Source: Amycolatopsis solani
Lineage (GTDB): Bacteria > Actinomycetota > Actinomycetes > Mycobacteriales > Pseudonocardiaceae
NCBI RefSeq assembly: GCF_033441515.1
Contig: NZ_JAWQJT010000001.1
Coordinates: 3,410,001 to 3,474,000, forward strand
Reading direction: 5' to 3'
DNA length: 64,000 nt
Within the stretch, counting starts at the first letter, position 1. Every line of letters begins with the position of its first letter. Below the pieces are notes generated by a model. The model did not search any database. It was not told the DNA's origin and worked only from the letters and a program-made list of their open reading frames with translations. Shown here piece after piece: positions 10,216 through 32,998 of this stretch. The position numbers and the translations under genes are program-made.

Positions 10216-13200
10216 ATGTCGAACGAACAGAAGCTGCGCGATTACCTCAAGCAGGCCGCCAAGGACCTGCGCGAGGCCCGCGGGCGGGTGCACGAACTCG
10301 AGGAACGCGACCGCGAGCCGATCGCGATCGTCGGGATGAGCTGCCGGTACCCCGGCGGGGTCACCTCGCCCGACGAGCTGTGGCGGCTGGTCGCCGACGG
10401 CACCGACGCCATCTCGGCGTTCCCGGACGACCGCGGCTGGACCGCCGAGGACGTCTACGACCCCGACCCCGAGACGCCCGGCAAGTCGTACGTGCGCGAA
10501 GGCGGCTTCATGACCGCCCCGGCCGACTTCGACCCGGGCTTCTTCGACATCAGCCCGCGCGAGGCGCTCGCGATGGACCCGCAGCACCGGCTGCTGCTGG
10601 AGACGTCGTGGGAGGCCTTCGAACGCGCGGGCATCGACCCGGCTTCCGTGCGCGGGCACAAGATCGGCGTCTACGCCGGCGTGATGTACCAGGACTACGC
10701 CGCGCGCCTGACGTCCGTGCCCGAGATCGTCGAGGGCTACCTCGGCAGCGGCAACGCGGGCAGCGTCGCGTCCGGGCGGGTGGCCTACACCTTCGGCTTC
10801 GAGGGCCCGGCCATCACGGTCGACACCGCGTGCTCGTCTTCGCTGATCGCGTTGCACCTCGCCGTCCAGTCCCTGCGCCGCGGCGAGACCACGATGGCAC
10901 TGGCGGGCGGGGTCACGATGATCGTGACGCCGGCCGGGTTCATCGAGTTCAGCCGCCAGCGCGGCCTCGCGCCGGACGGCCGCTGCAAGTCGTTCGCCGG
11001 CGCCGCGGACGGGACCGCGTGGGCCGAGGGCGTCGGAATGCTCCTGGTGGAACGGCTTTCCGACGCGCGGCGGCTCGGGCACCCCGTGCTCGCGGTGGTC
11101 CGCGGCACCGCCGTCAACCAGGACGGTGCCAGCAGCGGCCTGTCCGCGCCGAACGGGCCCGCGCAGCAGCGCGTCATCCGCGCCGCGCTCGCCGACGCCG
11201 CACTGACGTCCGACCTCGTCGACGCCGTGGAAGCCCACGGCACCGGCACCGTGCTCGGCGACCCGATCGAGGCGCAGGCCGTGCTGGCCACCTACGGTGC
11301 CGAGCGGCCCGCCGACCGGCCGTTGCTGCTCGGCTCGTTCAAGTCGAACGTCGGCCACACGCAGGCCGCGGCCGGCGTCGGCGGCGTGATCAAGATGGTC
11401 GAAGCCATGCGGCACGGCGTGCTGCCGAAGACGTTGCACGTCGACGAGCCGACGCCGCACGTCGACTGGGCCGCGGGCGCGGTCGAGCTGCTCACCGAGG
11501 CGCAGGAGTGGCCGGAGACCGGCCGCCCGCGCCGGGCCGGCGTGTCGTCGTTCGGCGTCAGCGGCACGAACACGCACGTCATCCTGGAAGAGGCGCCGGA
11601 CGAGGAAGTCTCGGAACCCGTTGCAGCGCCCGAGGTTCTCCCGTTCGTCCTTTCCGGACGGACTGATGCCGCGTTGCGCGCCCAAGCCGCGCGGCTGCTG
11701 GACGTCGACGCGGACCCGGTCGACCTGGCCGCGTCGCTGGCGACCACCCGGGCGCACTTCGGCGAGCGGGCGGTCGTGCTCGGGGACCTCGACGCGGGGT
11801 TGCGTGCGCTCGTCGCCGGGGAGCCGGCCGCGGACGTGGTGCGGGACGCCGTCGCCGCGGGTGAAGTCGCGTTCCTGTTCTCCGGTCAGGGTTCCCAGCG
11901 CGCCGGGATGGGCCGGGAGCTGCACCGGACGTACCCGGTGTACGCGGCGGCGTTCGACGAGGTCTGCGCGGGCTTCGACCCCCGCGTGCGCGAACTGGTG
12001 CTCGACGGCGGCGCGGACCTCGACCGCACCGAGTACGCGCAGGCCGCGCTGTTCGCCGTCGAGGTGGCGCTGTACCGGCTCGTCGAGTCGTGGGGCGTCC
12101 GCCCGGCCCACCTGCTCGGGCACTCGATCGGCGAGATCGCCGCGGCCCACATCGCCGGGGTGTTTTCCCTGGCCGACGCGCAGACGCTCGTCACCGCACG
12201 CGGGCGGCTGATGCAGGCGCTGCCGGCCGGCGGGGCCATGGTCGCGGTCCGCGCGAGCGAGGAAGACGTCCGCGCGGCCCTGCGCGAGGGCGTGTCGATC
12301 GCCGCGGTCAACGGCCCGCGGTCGGTGGTGCTCTCCGGCGCGGCCGACGCCGTCGCCGAAGTCGCCGCCGGGTTCGGGAAGGCGAAGGCCCTCACCACGA
12401 GCCACGCCTTCCACTCCGCGCTGATGGACCCGATGCTGGCCGATTTCCGCGCCGCCATCAACGGAATCGCGCTCCGCGAGCCGCGGCTCCCGCTGGTCTC
12501 CGACGTGACCGGCGCGCTCGCCACGCCGGGCCTGCTGACCAGCCCGGACTACTGGGTGCGGCACGTCCGCGAGACCGTCCGCTTCGCTGACGGCGTCACG
12601 GCGCTGCACGCCGAGGGCGTGCGGACGTTCCTCGAGCTCGGCCCGGACGGCGTGCTCAGCGCGCTGGCCCAGGACTGCCTGCCCGGGGACGCGGCCGCCG
12701 TCGCGGTCCTGCGCGCCGGGCGGCCCGAGGCGCGCTCGGTCGTCGCCGCGCTCGCCCGGCTCCACACGCGGGGCGTCACCCCGGACTGGCGTGCCTATTT
12801 CGCGGGCAGTGGCACCCACCGTGTCGACTTGCCGACTTATCCGTTCCAGCGGACGCGCTACTGGCTGGAGGCCACCTCGACCGGCGGGTTCATCGAGCTC
12901 GCCGCGAAACCGGAACCGCCCACCGGGGCATTGGCGGCCCGGCTGACCGGCGCCCCGGCGCACGAACGGATCCGGGTGCTGACCGACCTGGTCCGCGGGC
13001 AGGCCGCGGTCGTGCTCGGCCACGGGTCCGCCGACGAGATCCGCGCGGACCGGCCGTTCAAGGAGCTGGGCTTCGACTCGCTCACCGCCGTCGAGCTGCG
13101 GACGCTCCTGGCCACGGCGCTCGGCCGCGAGTTGCCCGCCACGCTCGTCTTCGACCACCCGACGCCGTCGGCGCTGGCCGCGTTCCTCGACGGCGAAGCG

Positions 13201-16200
13201 GTCGCGACCGCGGAAACCGTGGTGGCGCACGACGAACCGATCGCCATCATCGGCATGAGCTGCCGCTACCCGGGCGGGATCGCCTCGGCCGACGACCTGT
13301 GGCGGCTGGTCGCCGACGGCACCGACGCCATCTCGCCGTTCCCCGCCGACCGCGGCTGGGACGTCGACGCGATCTTCGACCCGGACCTGTCCCGGCCGGG
13401 CACCACGTACTCGATCGAAGGCGGGTTCGTCGACGGCGCCGCCGAGTTCGACGCCGCGTTCTTCGGCATCTCGCCGCGCGAGGCGCTGGCCATGGACCCG
13501 CAGCAGCGGCTGCTGCTGGAAGCGTCCTGGGAGGCGTTCGAGCACGCCGGCGTCGACGCGACGGCGTTGCGCGGCGCGAAGGTCGGCGTGTTCGCCGGGA
13601 CTTCGGCGCAGGACTACAGCTCGCTGCTGGCCACCATCCCGGCCGAGGCCGAGGGGTACGTCGGCACCGGCACCGCGTCGAGCGTCGTCTCCGGCCGGAT
13701 CGCCTACACCTTCGGCTTCGAGGGGCCCGCGCTCACCGTGGACACGGCGTGCTCGTCGTCGCTGGTGGCACTGCACCTGGCCGCGCAGGCACTGCGTTCG
13801 GGCGAGTGCTCGATGGCGCTGGCCGGCGGGGTGACCGTGATGTCCACCCCGGCCGGGTTCATCGAGTTCAGCCGGCAGCGCGGGCTCGCCCCGGACGGCC
13901 GCTGCAAGTCCTTCGCGGCGGCCGCCGACGGCGTCGGCTGGTCGGAAGGCGCCGGCGTGCTGCTGGTCGAGCGGCTCTCGGACGCCCTGCGGCTCGGTCA
14001 CGAAGTCCTCGCCGTGGTGCGCGGATCCGCGGTGAACCAGGACGGCGCTTCGAACGGTCTCACCGCGCCGAACGGGCCCGCGCAGCAGCGGGTCATCCGG
14101 GCCGCACTGGCTTCCGCGCGACTGGCACCGTCCGATGTGGACGTCGTCGAGGCGCACGGCACCGGCACCGTGCTCGGCGACCCGATCGAGGCGCAGGCCG
14201 TGCTGGCGACTTACGGCCAGGATCGCCCGGAGCCGCTCCTGCTGGGCTCGCTCAAGTCGAACATCGGCCACACCCAGGCTGCGGCGGGCGTCGCGGGCGT
14301 GATCAAGGTGGTCCAGGCGATGCGGCACGGCGTGCTGCCGCCGACGCTGCACGTCGACGAGCCGTCCCCGCACGTGGACTGGACGGCCGGGTCGGTCGAG
14401 CTGCTCACCGAGGCCCGGCCGTGGCCCGTCTCCGACCGCGTCCGGCGGGCGGGGGTGTCGTCGTTCGGGGTCAGCGGCACCAACGCCCACGTGATCCTGG
14501 AGGAGCGCCCCAATGTGGCATTGGGTGCGTCCAACGCACCCAACGCCACATTGGGGCGCTTGGGGCCGTTCGTGCTGTCCGGGCGGGATGGCGAGGGGCT
14601 GCGGGCGCAGGCCGCGAAGCTTCGTGTGGCGGCCGAGTTGCCGCTGGTGGATGTCGCCTGGACCTTGGCGACCGGGCGGGCGGCGCTGGAGCAGCGGGCC
14701 GCGGTCGTGGCCGCGGATCGGGACGAGCTGCTCGAAGGGCTCGGTGCGCTGGCCGAGGGGCGGGCACACCGGTCCGTCGTGCAGGGCACGCCGGTCAGCG
14801 GCGGAGTCGCGTTCCTCTTCACCGGCCAGGGTTCGCAGCGGGAGGGGATGGGCCGGGAGTTGTACGAGACGTTCCCGGTGTACGCGGCGGCGTTCGACGC
14901 GGCTTGCGCGTTCCTGGACCCGCGGGTGAAGGAACTCTCCGGCGCGGCCGACACGGATCTGGCCCAGCAGGGCATCTTCGCGGTGGAAGTCGCGCTGTTC
15001 CGGCTGCTGGAGTCGTGGGGCCTCCGGCCGGACGTCGTGGTGGGGCATTCGGTGGGCGAGATCGCGGCGGCCCACGTCGCCGGGGTGCTGAGCCTGGAAG
15101 ACGCGGCCACGCTCGTCGCCAGCAGGGGGCGGCTGATGCAGGCGCTGCCCGAGGGTGGCGTGATGATCGCGGTGCAGGCGTCCGAAAAGGACATCGAGCT
15201 CCCGGCTGGTGTTTCGCTGGCTGCGGTGAACGGGCCGGACTCGGTCGTGCTGTCCGGTGAAGAAGCTGCGGTGACCGAGTACGCGGCGAAGTTCGCGAAG
15301 ACCAAGCGGCTCAACACGAGTCATGCGTTCCATTCGGCGTTGATGGAGCCGATGCTGGCCGAGTTCGCCGCGGCGATCGAGGGGCTCACCTTCGCTGAGC
15401 CGGTGATTCCGTGGGTGTCCACTGTGGAAGGTGGTTCGGACTACTGGGTCCGCCAGGTGAGGGAGTGTGTGCGGTTCGCCGACGCGGTCGCCGCCACGAA
15501 CGCGCGGACCTTCGTCGAGATCGGGCCGGACGCGGTGCTGAGCGCGATGGTCGATGACGCCATCCCGGTGCTGCGCAACGGGCACGACGAGGTGCGGACC
15601 ACACTGACCGCCGTCGCCCGGCTGCACGTCCGCGGGGTGAGTCCCGACTGGACGCGGGTGCTCCCGGCCGGGCGGAAGGCCGATCTGCCGACGCAGGCGT
15701 TCCGGCGCGACCGGTTCTGGGTCGAGCCGTCCTGGAACGCGGGGGACGTCACCGCCGCCGGGCTGGCCGCCGCGGATCACCCGTTGCTGGGGGCGGCCGT
15801 CGAGCTGCCCGGCACCGGTGGGTGCGTGCTCACCGGTTCGCTGTCGGTCAAGACGCACCCGTGGCTGGCCGACCACGCCGTGCAGGGCACCGTGCTGCTG
15901 CCCGGTACCGCGTTCGTCGAACTCGCGCTGCGCGCCGCCGACGAGGTGGGGTGCGCGGCGATCGAGGAGCTCACCCTCGCCGCGCCGCTGATCCTGCCGC
16001 CCAAGGGCGCGGCCCGGATCCAGGTCGCCGTCGGCGCCGCCGGCGACGACGGCAAGCGGCCGATCACCGTGCACTCGGCCACCGGCGACGACGACCAGGC
16101 GTGGCAGCTGCACGCCACCGGCACCCTCGCGCCCGAGGCGCCCGCACCGGGCCGCCTGAGCACCTGGCCACCCGAGGGCGCCACGGAAATCGACGTCACC

Positions 16201-18399
16201 GGGCTCTACGACGGCTTGCAGGACAACGGCTTCGGCTACGGCCCGGCGTTCCAGGGCCTGCGCGCGGCTTGGTCGCTCGACGGCGCCGTCTACGCCGAAG
16301 TCACCCTGCCGGACGGGCAGCAGGAGTCCGCCGGCCGGTTCGGGCTGCACCCGGCGTTGCTCGACGCCGCACTGCACGCCGTCGGGCTCGGCGACTTCGT
16401 CACCGCGAAGGGGCAGGGGCACCTGCCGTTCTCGTGGAACGGCGTGGCGCTGCGGACGTCCGGGGCGGCGAGCCTGCGGGTGCGGCTGGCCCCGGCCGGG
16501 CCGGACACGATCAGCCTGACCGTCGCCGACGTACAGGGCCGCCCGGTCGCCTCGGCGGAATCCCTGCTGCTGCGGGCGATCTCCGCGGCGGGCATCGAAG
16601 CGCGGGCCGAGTACCACCGGTCGCTGTTCCGCCTCGACTGGGCGCCCGCCGCCACCGGGGCCGTGCCCGCGGCGACCTGCGCGGTCCTCGGCGACCCCGC
16701 ACTGGCCGCGGCGCTGCGCAGCGCCGGCACGATCGTGAAGACCGGCGACGAGCCGGCGGACTTCACGTTCGTGCCGGTCACCGGCGACGACGTCCACCGC
16801 GTCACGGCCGAAGTGCTGCAGACCGTGCAGAACCCGGCCACCGGCCGGCTGGTCTTCGTGACCCGGGGTGCGGACGAGGACGTCGCCCTCGCCGCGGCGT
16901 GGGGTCTCGTGCGCACCGCCCAAGCCGAAAACCCGGACCGCTTCACGCTCCTGGACCTCGACGGCGACCTCGACGGCCGCGCCATCCTCGCCGCCCTCGC
17001 CGGCGGCGAGCCGCAGGTGCGCCTGCGGGACGGCGAAACGTTCGCGCCCCGGCTCGCGCGCGTCCCGGCCGCCGAAGGGACCGCACCCGGGTGGGATCCC
17101 GACGGGACCGTGCTCATCACCGGAGGCACCGGCACCCTCGGCGGCCTCCTCGCCCGGCACCTCGCCGCGAAGGGCGTCCGGCACCTGGTGCTCGCGGGCC
17201 GTCGCGGACCGGACACACCCGGTATCGCCGACCTGGTGTCCGAATTGGACACCTTGGGAGCGCGGGCAACGGTGGTGGCGTGCGACGCCGCCGATCGTGA
17301 AGCCCTGAAAGCACTCCTGGCCGATATCCCCGCGGAGCACCCGCTGACCGCGGTCGTGCACACCGCCGGCGTCCTCGACGACGGCGTCCTGGCCTCGCTG
17401 ACCCCGGAGCGGTTCGCGACCGTGCTGCGGCCCAAGGCGGACGCCGCCTGGCACCTGCACGAGCTGACCGAGCACCTCGACCTGGCCGCGTTCGTGCTGT
17501 TCTCCTCCGCGGCGAGCACGCTCGGCAACGCCGGGCAGGCCAACTACGCCGCCGCCAACGCCGTCCTGGACGCGCTGGCCCGGCACCGGCACGCGCGCGG
17601 CCTGCCCGCGACGTCGCTGGCCTGGGGCCTGTGGGAGCAGTCGAGCGGCCTGCTCGGCGAGCTCACCGACGTCGACAAGCGCCGGATGAACCGGGGCGGT
17701 TTCGGCGCGCTGGCCACGGCGGACGCGCTCGCACTGTTCGACACCGCCCTCGCACTGGGCGAGCCGATGCTGCTCCCGATGGAGCTGGACCTCGCGGCGA
17801 TGCGGCAGCGGATCGGCGGCGGCCCGGTGCCGCCGCTGTTCCGCGGGCTCATCCGCGGCGCTCGCCGTCCGTCGGCCGCGCCGGCGGAAGGGGCGCTGGC
17901 CGCGCGGCTGGCCGAGGTGCCGGCCGAGGAGCAGGAAGCCGTTCTGCTCGACCTGGTGCGGGCGCAGGTCGCGGCCGTGCTCGGGCACGCGTCCGCGGAC
18001 GCCGTCGACCCGGAACGCGGGTTCGGCGACTTCGGCTTCGACTCGCTCAGCGCCGTCGAGCTGCGCAACAACCTGGCCGCCGCGACCGGCCTCCGGCTGC
18101 CCGCGACGCTGATCTTCGACTACCCGGACCCGCGGGTTCTCACCGGCTTCCTCCTCGCGGAACTGGGCCCGGGGGAAGCCGGCGCGGCCGATCCGGCGCT
18201 CACCGCGTTGGCCCAGCTCGAAGCGGGTCTCGCCGCCGCCGAACCGGCGGAAGCGACGCGGATGGCGCTTAGAACCCGTTTGGAAGTGCTGCTTGCCACC
18301 CTCTACCCGCGGACCGGTGCGGAGGAGGGCGAACGCCTCGACACCGCGACGGACGAGGAGCTGTTCGCCCTGATCGACCAGGACTTCGAAGTTCGCTAG
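10216..18399 (+). CDS. Type I modular polyketide synthase, two modules: KS-AT(malonyl)-ACP and KS-AT(malonyl)-DH-KR-ACP
   Basis: Protein of 2727 aa. The ATG at 10216 is chosen because CTGGAG lies just upstream and a typical docking helix ([20 protein letters not shown]) follows; an upstream in-frame ATG at 10180 lies inside the palindrome. The first module has KS (10318-11580), AT with GHSIGE and HAFH (malonyl), and ACP (Ser 13078-13080). It has no reductive domain, so the beta-keto group is kept. The second module has KS (13228-14500), AT with GHSVGE and HAFH (malonyl), DH with an intact [11 protein letters not shown] and [12 protein letters not shown] with GGTGTLG and LDD (B-type), and ACP (about 17950-18170). 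It should give a trans double bond. A 57-bp palindromic element sits in the second KS-AT linker. The C-terminus ([12 protein letters not shown]) should dock to the last PKS. Confidence 0.97.
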   Translation: MSNEQKLRDYLKQAAKDLREARGRVHELEERDREPIAIVGMSCRYPGGVTSPDELWRLVADGTDAISAFPDDRGWTAEDVYDPDPETPGKSYVREGGFMTAPADFDPGFFDISPREALAMDPQHRLLLETSWEAFERAGIDPASVRGHKIGVYAGVMYQDYAARLTSVPEIVEGYLGSGNAGSVASGRVAYTFGFEGPAITVDTACSSSLIALHLAVQSLRRGETTMALAGGVTMIVTPAGFIEFSRQRGLAPDGRCKSFAGAADGTAWAEGVGMLLVERLSDARRLGHPVLAVVRGTAVNQDGASSGLSAPNGPAQQRVIRAALADAALTSDLVDAVEAHGTGTVLGDPIEAQAVLATYGAERPADRPLLLGSFKSNVGHTQAAAGVGGVIKMVEAMRHGVLPKTLHVDEPTPHVDWAAGAVELLTEAQEWPETGRPRRAGVSSFGVSGTNTHVILEEAPDEEVSEPVAAPEVLPFVLSGRTDAALRAQAARLLDVDADPVDLAASLATTRAHFGERAVVLGDLDAGLRALVAGEPAADVVRDAVAAGEVAFLFSGQGSQRAGMGRELHRTYPVYAAAFDEVCAGFDPRVRELVLDGGADLDRTEYAQAALFAVEVALYRLVESWGVRPAHLLGHSIGEIAAAHIAGVFSLADAQTLVTARGRLMQALPAGGAMVAVRASEEDVRAALREGVSIAAVNGPRSVVLSGAADAVAEVAAGFGKAKALTTSHAFHSALMDPMLADFRAAINGIALREPRLPLVSDVTGALATPGLLTSPDYWVRHVRETVRFADGVTALHAEGVRTFLELGPDGVLSALAQDCLPGDAAAVAVLRAGRPEARSVVAALARLHTRGVTPDWRAYFAGSGTHRVDLPTYPFQRTRYWLEATSTGGFIELAAKPEPPTGALAARLTGAPAHERIRVLTDLVRGQAAVVLGHGSADEIRADRPFKELGFDSLTAVELRTLLATALGRELPATLVFDHPTPSALAAFLDGEAVATAETVVAHDEPIAIIGMSCRYPGGIASADDLWRLVADGTDAISPFPADRGWDVDAIFDPDLSRPGTTYSIEGGFVDGAAEFDAAFFGISPREALAMDPQQRLLLEASWEAFEHAGVDATALRGAKVGVFAGTSAQDYSSLLATIPAEAEGYVGTGTASSVVSGRIAYTFGFEGPALTVDTACSSSLVALHLAAQALRSGECSMALAGGVTVMSTPAGFIEFSRQRGLAPDGRCKSFAAAADGVGWSEGAGVLLVERLSDALRLGHEVLAVVRGSAVNQDGASNGLTAPNGPAQQRVIRAALASARLAPSDVDVVEAHGTGTVLGDPIEAQAVLATYGQDRPEPLLLGSLKSNIGHTQAAAGVAGVIKVVQAMRHGVLPPTLHVDEPSPHVDWTAGSVELLTEARPWPVSDRVRRAGVSSFGVSGTNAHVILEERPNVALGASNAPNATLGRLGPFVLSGRDGEGLRAQAAKLRVAAELPLVDVAWTLATGRAALEQRAAVVAADRDELLEGLGALAEGRAHRSVVQGTPVSGGVAFLFTGQGSQREGMGRELYETFPVYAAAFDAACAFLDPRVKELSGAADTDLAQQGIFAVEVALFRLLESWGLRPDVVVGHSVGEIAAAHVAGVLSLEDAATLVASRGRLMQALPEGGVMIAVQASEKDIELPAGVSLAAVNGPDSVVLSGEEAAVTEYAAKFAKTKRLNTSHAFHSALMEPMLAEFAAAIEGLTFAEPVIPWVSTVEGGSDYWVRQVRECVRFADAVAATNARTFVEIGPDAVLSAMVDDAIPVLRNGHDEVRTTLTAVARLHVRGVSPDWTRVLPAGRKADLPTQAFRRDRFWVEPSWNAGDVTAAGLAAADHPLLGAAVELPGTGGCVLTGSLSVKTHPWLADHAVQGTVLLPGTAFVELALRAADEVGCAAIEELTLAAPLILPPKGAARIQVAVGAAGDDGKRPITVHSATGDDDQAWQLHATGTLAPEAPAPGRLSTWPPEGATEIDVTGLYDGLQDNGFGYGPAFQGLRAAWSLDGAVYAEVTLPDGQQESAGRFGLHPALLDAALHAVGLGDFVTAKGQGHLPFSWNGVALRTSGAASLRVRLAPAGPDTISLTVADVQGRPVASAESLLLRAISAAGIEARAEYHRSLFRLDWAPAATGAVPAATCAVLGDPALAAALRSAGTIVKTGDEPADFTFVPVTGDDVHRVTAEVLQTVQNPATGRLVFVTRGADEDVALAAAWGLVRTAQAENPDRFTLLDLDGDLDGRAILAALAGGEPQVRLRDGETFAPRLARVPAAEGTAPGWDPDGTVLITGGTGTLGGLLARHLAAKGVRHLVLAGRRGPDTPGIADLVSELDTLGARATVVACDAADREALKALLADIPAEHPLTAVVHTAGVLDDGVLASLTPERFATVLRPKADAAWHLHELTEHLDLAAFVLFSSAASTLGNAGQANYAAANAVLDALARHRHARGLPATSLAWGLWEQSSGLLGELTDVDKRRMNRGGFGALATADALALFDTALALGEPMLLPMELDLAAMRQRIGGGPVPPLFRGLIRGARRPSAAPAEGALAARLAEVPAEEQEAVLLDLVRAQVAAVLGHASADAVDPERGFGDFGFDSLSAVELRNNLAAATGLRLPATLIFDYPDPRVLTGFLLAELGPGEAGAADPALTALAQLEAGLAAAEPAEATRMALRTRLEVLLATLYPRTGAEEGERLDTATDEELFALIDQDFEVR
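14504..14560. repeat. 57-bp palindromic element inside the PKS KS-AT linker (short form)
   Basis: It has the same 16-bp inverted ends as the 87-bp copies (14504-14519 and 14545-14560) but only one internal unit. It is therefore exactly 30 bp shorter and still a multiple of three (19 codons). It lies at the equivalent place, right after the KS end motif of the malonyl/DH-KR module, and reads [19 protein letters not shown]. Confidence 0.92.
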
Positions 18400-18442
18400 C
18401 GGCCGCCCGCCGACCCCACGATCCACCGAGGAGACGCCCGGA

Positions 18443-29308
<10,866 letters not shown>

Positions 29309-29328
29309 AACCCAAGAGAAGGAACAAG

Positions 29329-30549
29329 ATGACCGACTTCGTCATGCCGCAGATCGACCCGGCGCTGCTGCCGCCGTCCGTCCGATTCGGACTGTCGGAC
29401 ACGCTGCCGTGGCTGGGCCGGATGCGCGCGGCCAACCCGGTGCTGCGCGACCCGTTCGGCATGCACCACGTGTTCACCTACGCCGAGGTGCAGCAGGCGC
29501 TGGCCGACCCCGGCACGTTCTCGAGCGACCCGTCGCACGTGATGCCGCAGGCCGCCGCCGAGCTGTCCGCGGGCATGCTCGCGGTGATGGACCCGCCCGC
29601 GCACACGAAGGTCCGCCGGATCGCCAGCGCCGCGTTCACCCCGAAGCGCGTCAAGGACCTCAACGACCGCATCGCGCAGATCGCCGAGGAGCTCCTCGAC
29701 GCGGTGCCCGGCGACGAGTTCGACTTCGTCACGGCGTTCTCGCAGTACCTGCCGCTGGTCGTGGTGTCCGAGCTGCTCGGCATCCCGAAGACCGACCTGC
29801 CGCAGTTCATCACCTGGACCGAGGCGCTGCTCCAGGTGACCGTGCCGAACCCGAACGACGCCGCCGAGATGGACGCCGCCATGCAGGCGGCCATGTTCGG
29901 CCCGCTCGTCCAGATGCAGCAGTACATGGCCGGCCTGTGCGCCGAGCTGCGTGCGAACCCGCGTGACGGCTTCATCAGCGACCTGCTCCAGGCCGAAGTG
30001 GACGGTGAGCGGCTCGCCGACCACGAAGCCGTCAACCTCGCCATCCAGCTGCTGCAGGCCGGGCACATCACCTCGGCGTCGGTGCTGGCGAACTTCGTGC
30101 TGCGGCTGGGCGAGCACCCGGAGGTCGAGGCGCGGCTGCGCGCCGACCCGGCGCTGATCCCGGCCGCCGTCGACGAGGCACTGCGGTTCACCCCGCCGGT
30201 GCCGCGCCTGCAGCGGTTCACCACCACCGACACCGAGCTCGGCGGCGTCGCCATCCCGGCGAAGAGCATGGTCTTCCTGTCGCTGCTCTCGGCCAACCAC
30301 GACGAAAAGGTCTTCGCGAACCCCGACGCCTTCGACATCGACCGCGGCGCCGCCCGCAACCTCACCTTCGGCCACGGCATCCACTACTGCTTCGGCGCGG
30401 CGCTGGCCAAGACCGAGGCGAAGTTCGGCATCGAAGCGCTGCTGCGCCGGTACTCCTCGATCGAGGTGCTCGACGGCGAGCCCGTCGAGTTCTACGAGAG
30501 CGAGCTGTTCACGCCGAAGAGCGTCCGGGTCCGGGTGCGGCGGGCGTGA
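29329..30549 (+). CDS. Cytochrome P450, EryK-like macrolide hydroxylase candidate (first of three)
   Basis: Soluble bacterial P450 of 406 aa, starting at ATG 29329 with AGAAGGA upstream and 20 bp after the PKS thioesterase gene. Heme motif FGHGIHYCFG, with proximal Cys354 (30388-30390). The K-helix ExxR is EALR. The I-helix reads AGHITS, lacking the usual acid before Thr. The macrolide hydroxylase EryK also has AGHIT there, and the N-terminal half (FSSDP, DPPAHTKVRRIASAAFTP) is EryK-like too. It should hydroxylate or epoxidise the released polyketide using ferredoxin and a reductase encoded elsewhere. The stop overlaps the GTG start of the next P450. The site of oxidation cannot be read from sequence. 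Confidence 0.93.
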   Translation: MTDFVMPQIDPALLPPSVRFGLSDTLPWLGRMRAANPVLRDPFGMHHVFTYAEVQQALADPGTFSSDPSHVMPQAAAELSAGMLAVMDPPAHTKVRRIASAAFTPKRVKDLNDRIAQIAEELLDAVPGDEFDFVTAFSQYLPLVVVSELLGIPKTDLPQFITWTEALLQVTVPNPNDAAEMDAAMQAAMFGPLVQMQQYMAGLCAELRANPRDGFISDLLQAEVDGERLADHEAVNLAIQLLQAGHITSASVLANFVLRLGEHPEVEARLRADPALIPAAVDEALRFTPPVPRLQRFTTTDTELGGVAIPAKSMVFLSLLSANHDEKVFANPDAFDIDRGAARNLTFGHGIHYCFGAALAKTEAKFGIEALLRRYSSIEVLDGEPVEFYESELFTPKSVRVRVRRA

Positions 30550-31772
30550 CCAGCGCACTGTCCACTGAGGACGTCCCGTCGGCGCGCTTCGGTCTCGGCG
30601 AGCAGCTCGCCTGGCTGCGGCACCGGCGGGAGGAGGGCGGGGTGCACGTCGACGCGTCCGGCGCGCACCACGTTTTCTCCCACGCCGACGTCGAGCGCGT
30701 CACCAAGGACCCGGCGACGTTCTCCAGCAACCCGGCGCGGGTGCTGCCCGAGGGCGTGCCGAACATGACCGAGGGGATGATGCTCGTCGCCGACCCGCCG
30801 CAGCACGGCAAGCTGCGGCGGCTGGCGGCGCAGGCGTTCACCCCGCGGAAGATGCGCGACCTCGGCCCTCGGGTGGCCGAGATCGCCGGAGACCTGCTCG
30901 ATCGCGCGCCGGCGGGCGGCTTCGACGCGGTCGAGCACTTCACGGTCGAGCTGCCCGCCACGATGATCGCCGAGCTGTTCGGCATCCCGGCCGCCGACGC
31001 GGGTGCGTTCCGGTCGCTGGTCGAGCAGATCATGGCGATCGAGCCGCCGGACCTCACCGACGAGGCGGCCGTGCGGGCGGCGGCGGACAACGCGCTCGGC
31101 GGCCCGTTCCTCGAGCTGATGGGCTACCTGCTGCAGCTGTGCGCGCGCCGCCGTGCCGAACCGGGCCCCGGGCTGATCTCCGACCTGGTGCGCGCGCAGC
31201 TGGACGGCGAGCGCCTGGCCGATCCGGAGGTGGCGAGCCTGGCCGTGCAGATCCTGCAGGCCGGGCACCTCACCACCGCTGCCGTCCTCGGCCACGCCCT
31301 CGTGCTGCTGGCCGAGCACCCCGAAGCGCAGGCCGCGCTGCGGGCCGACCGGGCGCTGGTCCCGGGCGCGGTCGAAGAAGTGCTGCGCTGCCGTCCGCCG
31401 TCCACGCGGCTGCAGCGTTACACCACAGTGGACACCGAGGTCGCCGGGCACGCCATCCCGGCGGGCGCGGTCGTCGTGCCGTGGATGCTCTCGGCGAACT
31501 ACGACGACACCGTGTTCGCCGAACCGGACGTGTTCGACATCCGCCGCAGCCCGAACCGCCACCTGACGTTCGGGCACGGCATCCACTTCTGCCTCGGCGC
31601 GATGCTCGCCCGCGTCGAGCTGACCGGTGCGCTGAACGCGCTGTTCGACCGCCTTCCGATGTGGACGGTCGACGGCGTCGTCGAGTACCAGGAATCCCAT
31701 CTGCTGTTCGGACCGAAGCGGGTCCCGCTGGTCGTCAGCACCACCCCCACCGATCGGAGAGACCTCCCGTGA
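30546..31772 (+). CDS. Cytochrome P450, EryK-like (second of three)
   Basis: P450 of 408 aa. GTG 30546 overlaps the previous stop (GTGA), so translation is coupled. Heme motif FGHGIHFCLG, with Cys349 (31590-31592). The ExxR motif is EEVLR. The I-helix is AGHLTT, again with a hydrophobic residue where most P450s have Glu or Asp. It shares much sequence with the upstream P450 (FSSNPARVLP, DPPQHGKLRRLAAQAFTP), so the two look like an ancient duplication specialised on different carbons of the same polyketide. Its own stop overlaps the start of the third P450. Confidence 0.93.
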   Translation: MTSALSTEDVPSARFGLGEQLAWLRHRREEGGVHVDASGAHHVFSHADVERVTKDPATFSSNPARVLPEGVPNMTEGMMLVADPPQHGKLRRLAAQAFTPRKMRDLGPRVAEIAGDLLDRAPAGGFDAVEHFTVELPATMIAELFGIPAADAGAFRSLVEQIMAIEPPDLTDEAAVRAAADNALGGPFLELMGYLLQLCARRRAEPGPGLISDLVRAQLDGERLADPEVASLAVQILQAGHLTTAAVLGHALVLLAEHPEAQAALRADRALVPGAVEEVLRCRPPSTRLQRYTTVDTEVAGHAIPAGAVVVPWMLSANYDDTVFAEPDVFDIRRSPNRHLTFGHGIHFCLGAMLARVELTGALNALFDRLPMWTVDGVVEYQESHLLFGPKRVPLVVSTTPTDRRDLP

Positions 31773-32998
31773 CCGAAACCCTCGACACCTCGACCGAGGT
31801 GCCGTCCTTCCCGCTGCCGCGCGGAAAGTGCCCGTACCACCCGCCCGCCGCGTACGGCGAGCTGCACGAAAAGGCGCCGCTGTCGAAGGTGAAGCTCGTC
31901 GACGGCAAGCAGGCCTGGGTCGTCACCGGCTACGCGGAAGCCCGCGCGCTGCTGTCCGACCCGCGGCTCTCGGCCGCCCGTTCGCACCCGGACTTCCCGA
32001 ACAACGCCAAGATCATGCCCGGCACCGGCATGCCGCAGCCGGTGCCCGAGGGCGACGCGCTGACGTTCGCGCAGCTCGACGACCCGGAGCACAACGCCCA
32101 GCGCAAACTCGTGATCCCGAGCTTCACGCTGCGCCAGGCCAAGGCGATGCGCCCGAAGATCCAGAAGATCGTCGACGAGCTGATCGACGGCATGCTGGCC
32201 GACGGCCCGGGCGCGGACCTCGTCTCGGCGTTCGCGGTGCCGTTCCCGTCGATGATGATGGCGGAGCTGTTCGGCGTGCCGGAGGAGGACCGCGCGGTCT
32301 ACACCGAGCACGTCCAGTACCTGGCGACCCGGCCGGACATGATGGTGCCGGCCATCTACACGCTGTCCGACTTCTACACCAAGCTCTTCGAGCGCAAGCG
32401 CGCCGAGCCGGCCGAGGACCTGGCCACGCACATGGTCACCAGCTTCGACGAGCGGCCGGACGAGATCGGCTTCCAGCAGCTGCTCAACTCGGCGATGCTG
32501 GTCACGGTGTCGGGCAACGAATCCACGATGACGATGATCTCCCTCGGCGCGTTCGCGGTGCTGGACAACCCGGCGCAGGCCGACGTCCTGCGCGCCGACC
32601 CGGCGGGTGCGGCGCCGCGCGCGGTGGAGGAGCTGCTGCGCTACATCTCGGCGGGCGACATCATCTCGCGCCTGGCCACCGAGGACATCGAGGTCGGCGG
32701 GCAGACGATCCACGCGGGCGAGGGCGTCATCCTGGCCACCCCGGCGGTCAACCGCGACCCCGAGGCGTTCCCGGCGCCGCACGAGCTCGACCTGCGCCGC
32801 GACCACAAGACGCACCTCACCTTCGGCCACGGCCCGCACCAGTGCGTCGCGATGAACTTCGCGACGGCCGCGCTCGAGGTCGTCTTCTCGACGCTGTTCA
32901 CCCGCCTGCCCGGCCTGCGGCTGGCCGTCCCCGCCGAGGAGGTGCCGCCGGGCGGGCTGGGCGTCTACCGCGTCGCCGAGCTCCCGGTGACGTGGTGA
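31769..32998 (+). CDS. Cytochrome P450 with divergent heme loop (third of three)
   Basis: P450 of 409 aa. GTG 31769 overlaps the stop of the preceding gene; the frame is open further upstream but that part is not P450-like. The N-terminus (FPLPRGKCPYHPP, WVVTGYAEARALLSDPRLSA) is typical of CYP105/CYP107-type macrolide P450s, so it is not a close paralogue of the other two. The I-helix is SGNEST, with acid and Thr retained. The K-helix is EELLR. The heme loop is FGHGPHQCVAMNFA with Cys359 (32843-32845), where the normally conserved Gly two residues after Cys is Ala. Activity is probable but the pocket near the heme may differ. It is likely the third oxidation step in tailoring. Confidence 0.92.
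   Translation: MTETLDTSTEVPSFPLPRGKCPYHPPAAYGELHEKAPLSKVKLVDGKQAWVVTGYAEARALLSDPRLSAARSHPDFPNNAKIMPGTGMPQPVPEGDALTFAQLDDPEHNAQRKLVIPSFTLRQAKAMRPKIQKIVDELIDGMLADGPGADLVSAFAVPFPSMMMAELFGVPEEDRAVYTEHVQYLATRPDMMVPAIYTLSDFYTKLFERKRAEPAEDLATHMVTSFDERPDEIGFQQLLNSAMLVTVSGNESTMTMISLGAFAVLDNPAQADVLRADPAGAAPRAVEELLRYISAGDIISRLATEDIEVGGQTIHAGEGVILATPAVNRDPEAFPAPHELDLRRDHKTHLTFGHGPHQCVAMNFATAALEVVFSTLFTRLPGLRLAVPAEEVPPGGLGVYRVAELPVTW

Noticed and set aside
31139..31768. A longer N-terminus for the third P450, because the frame is open far upstream.
   Set aside because: That stretch is arginine-rich and overlaps the second P450 completely. The P450 fold begins at GTG 31769, which overlaps the previous stop like the other junctions.
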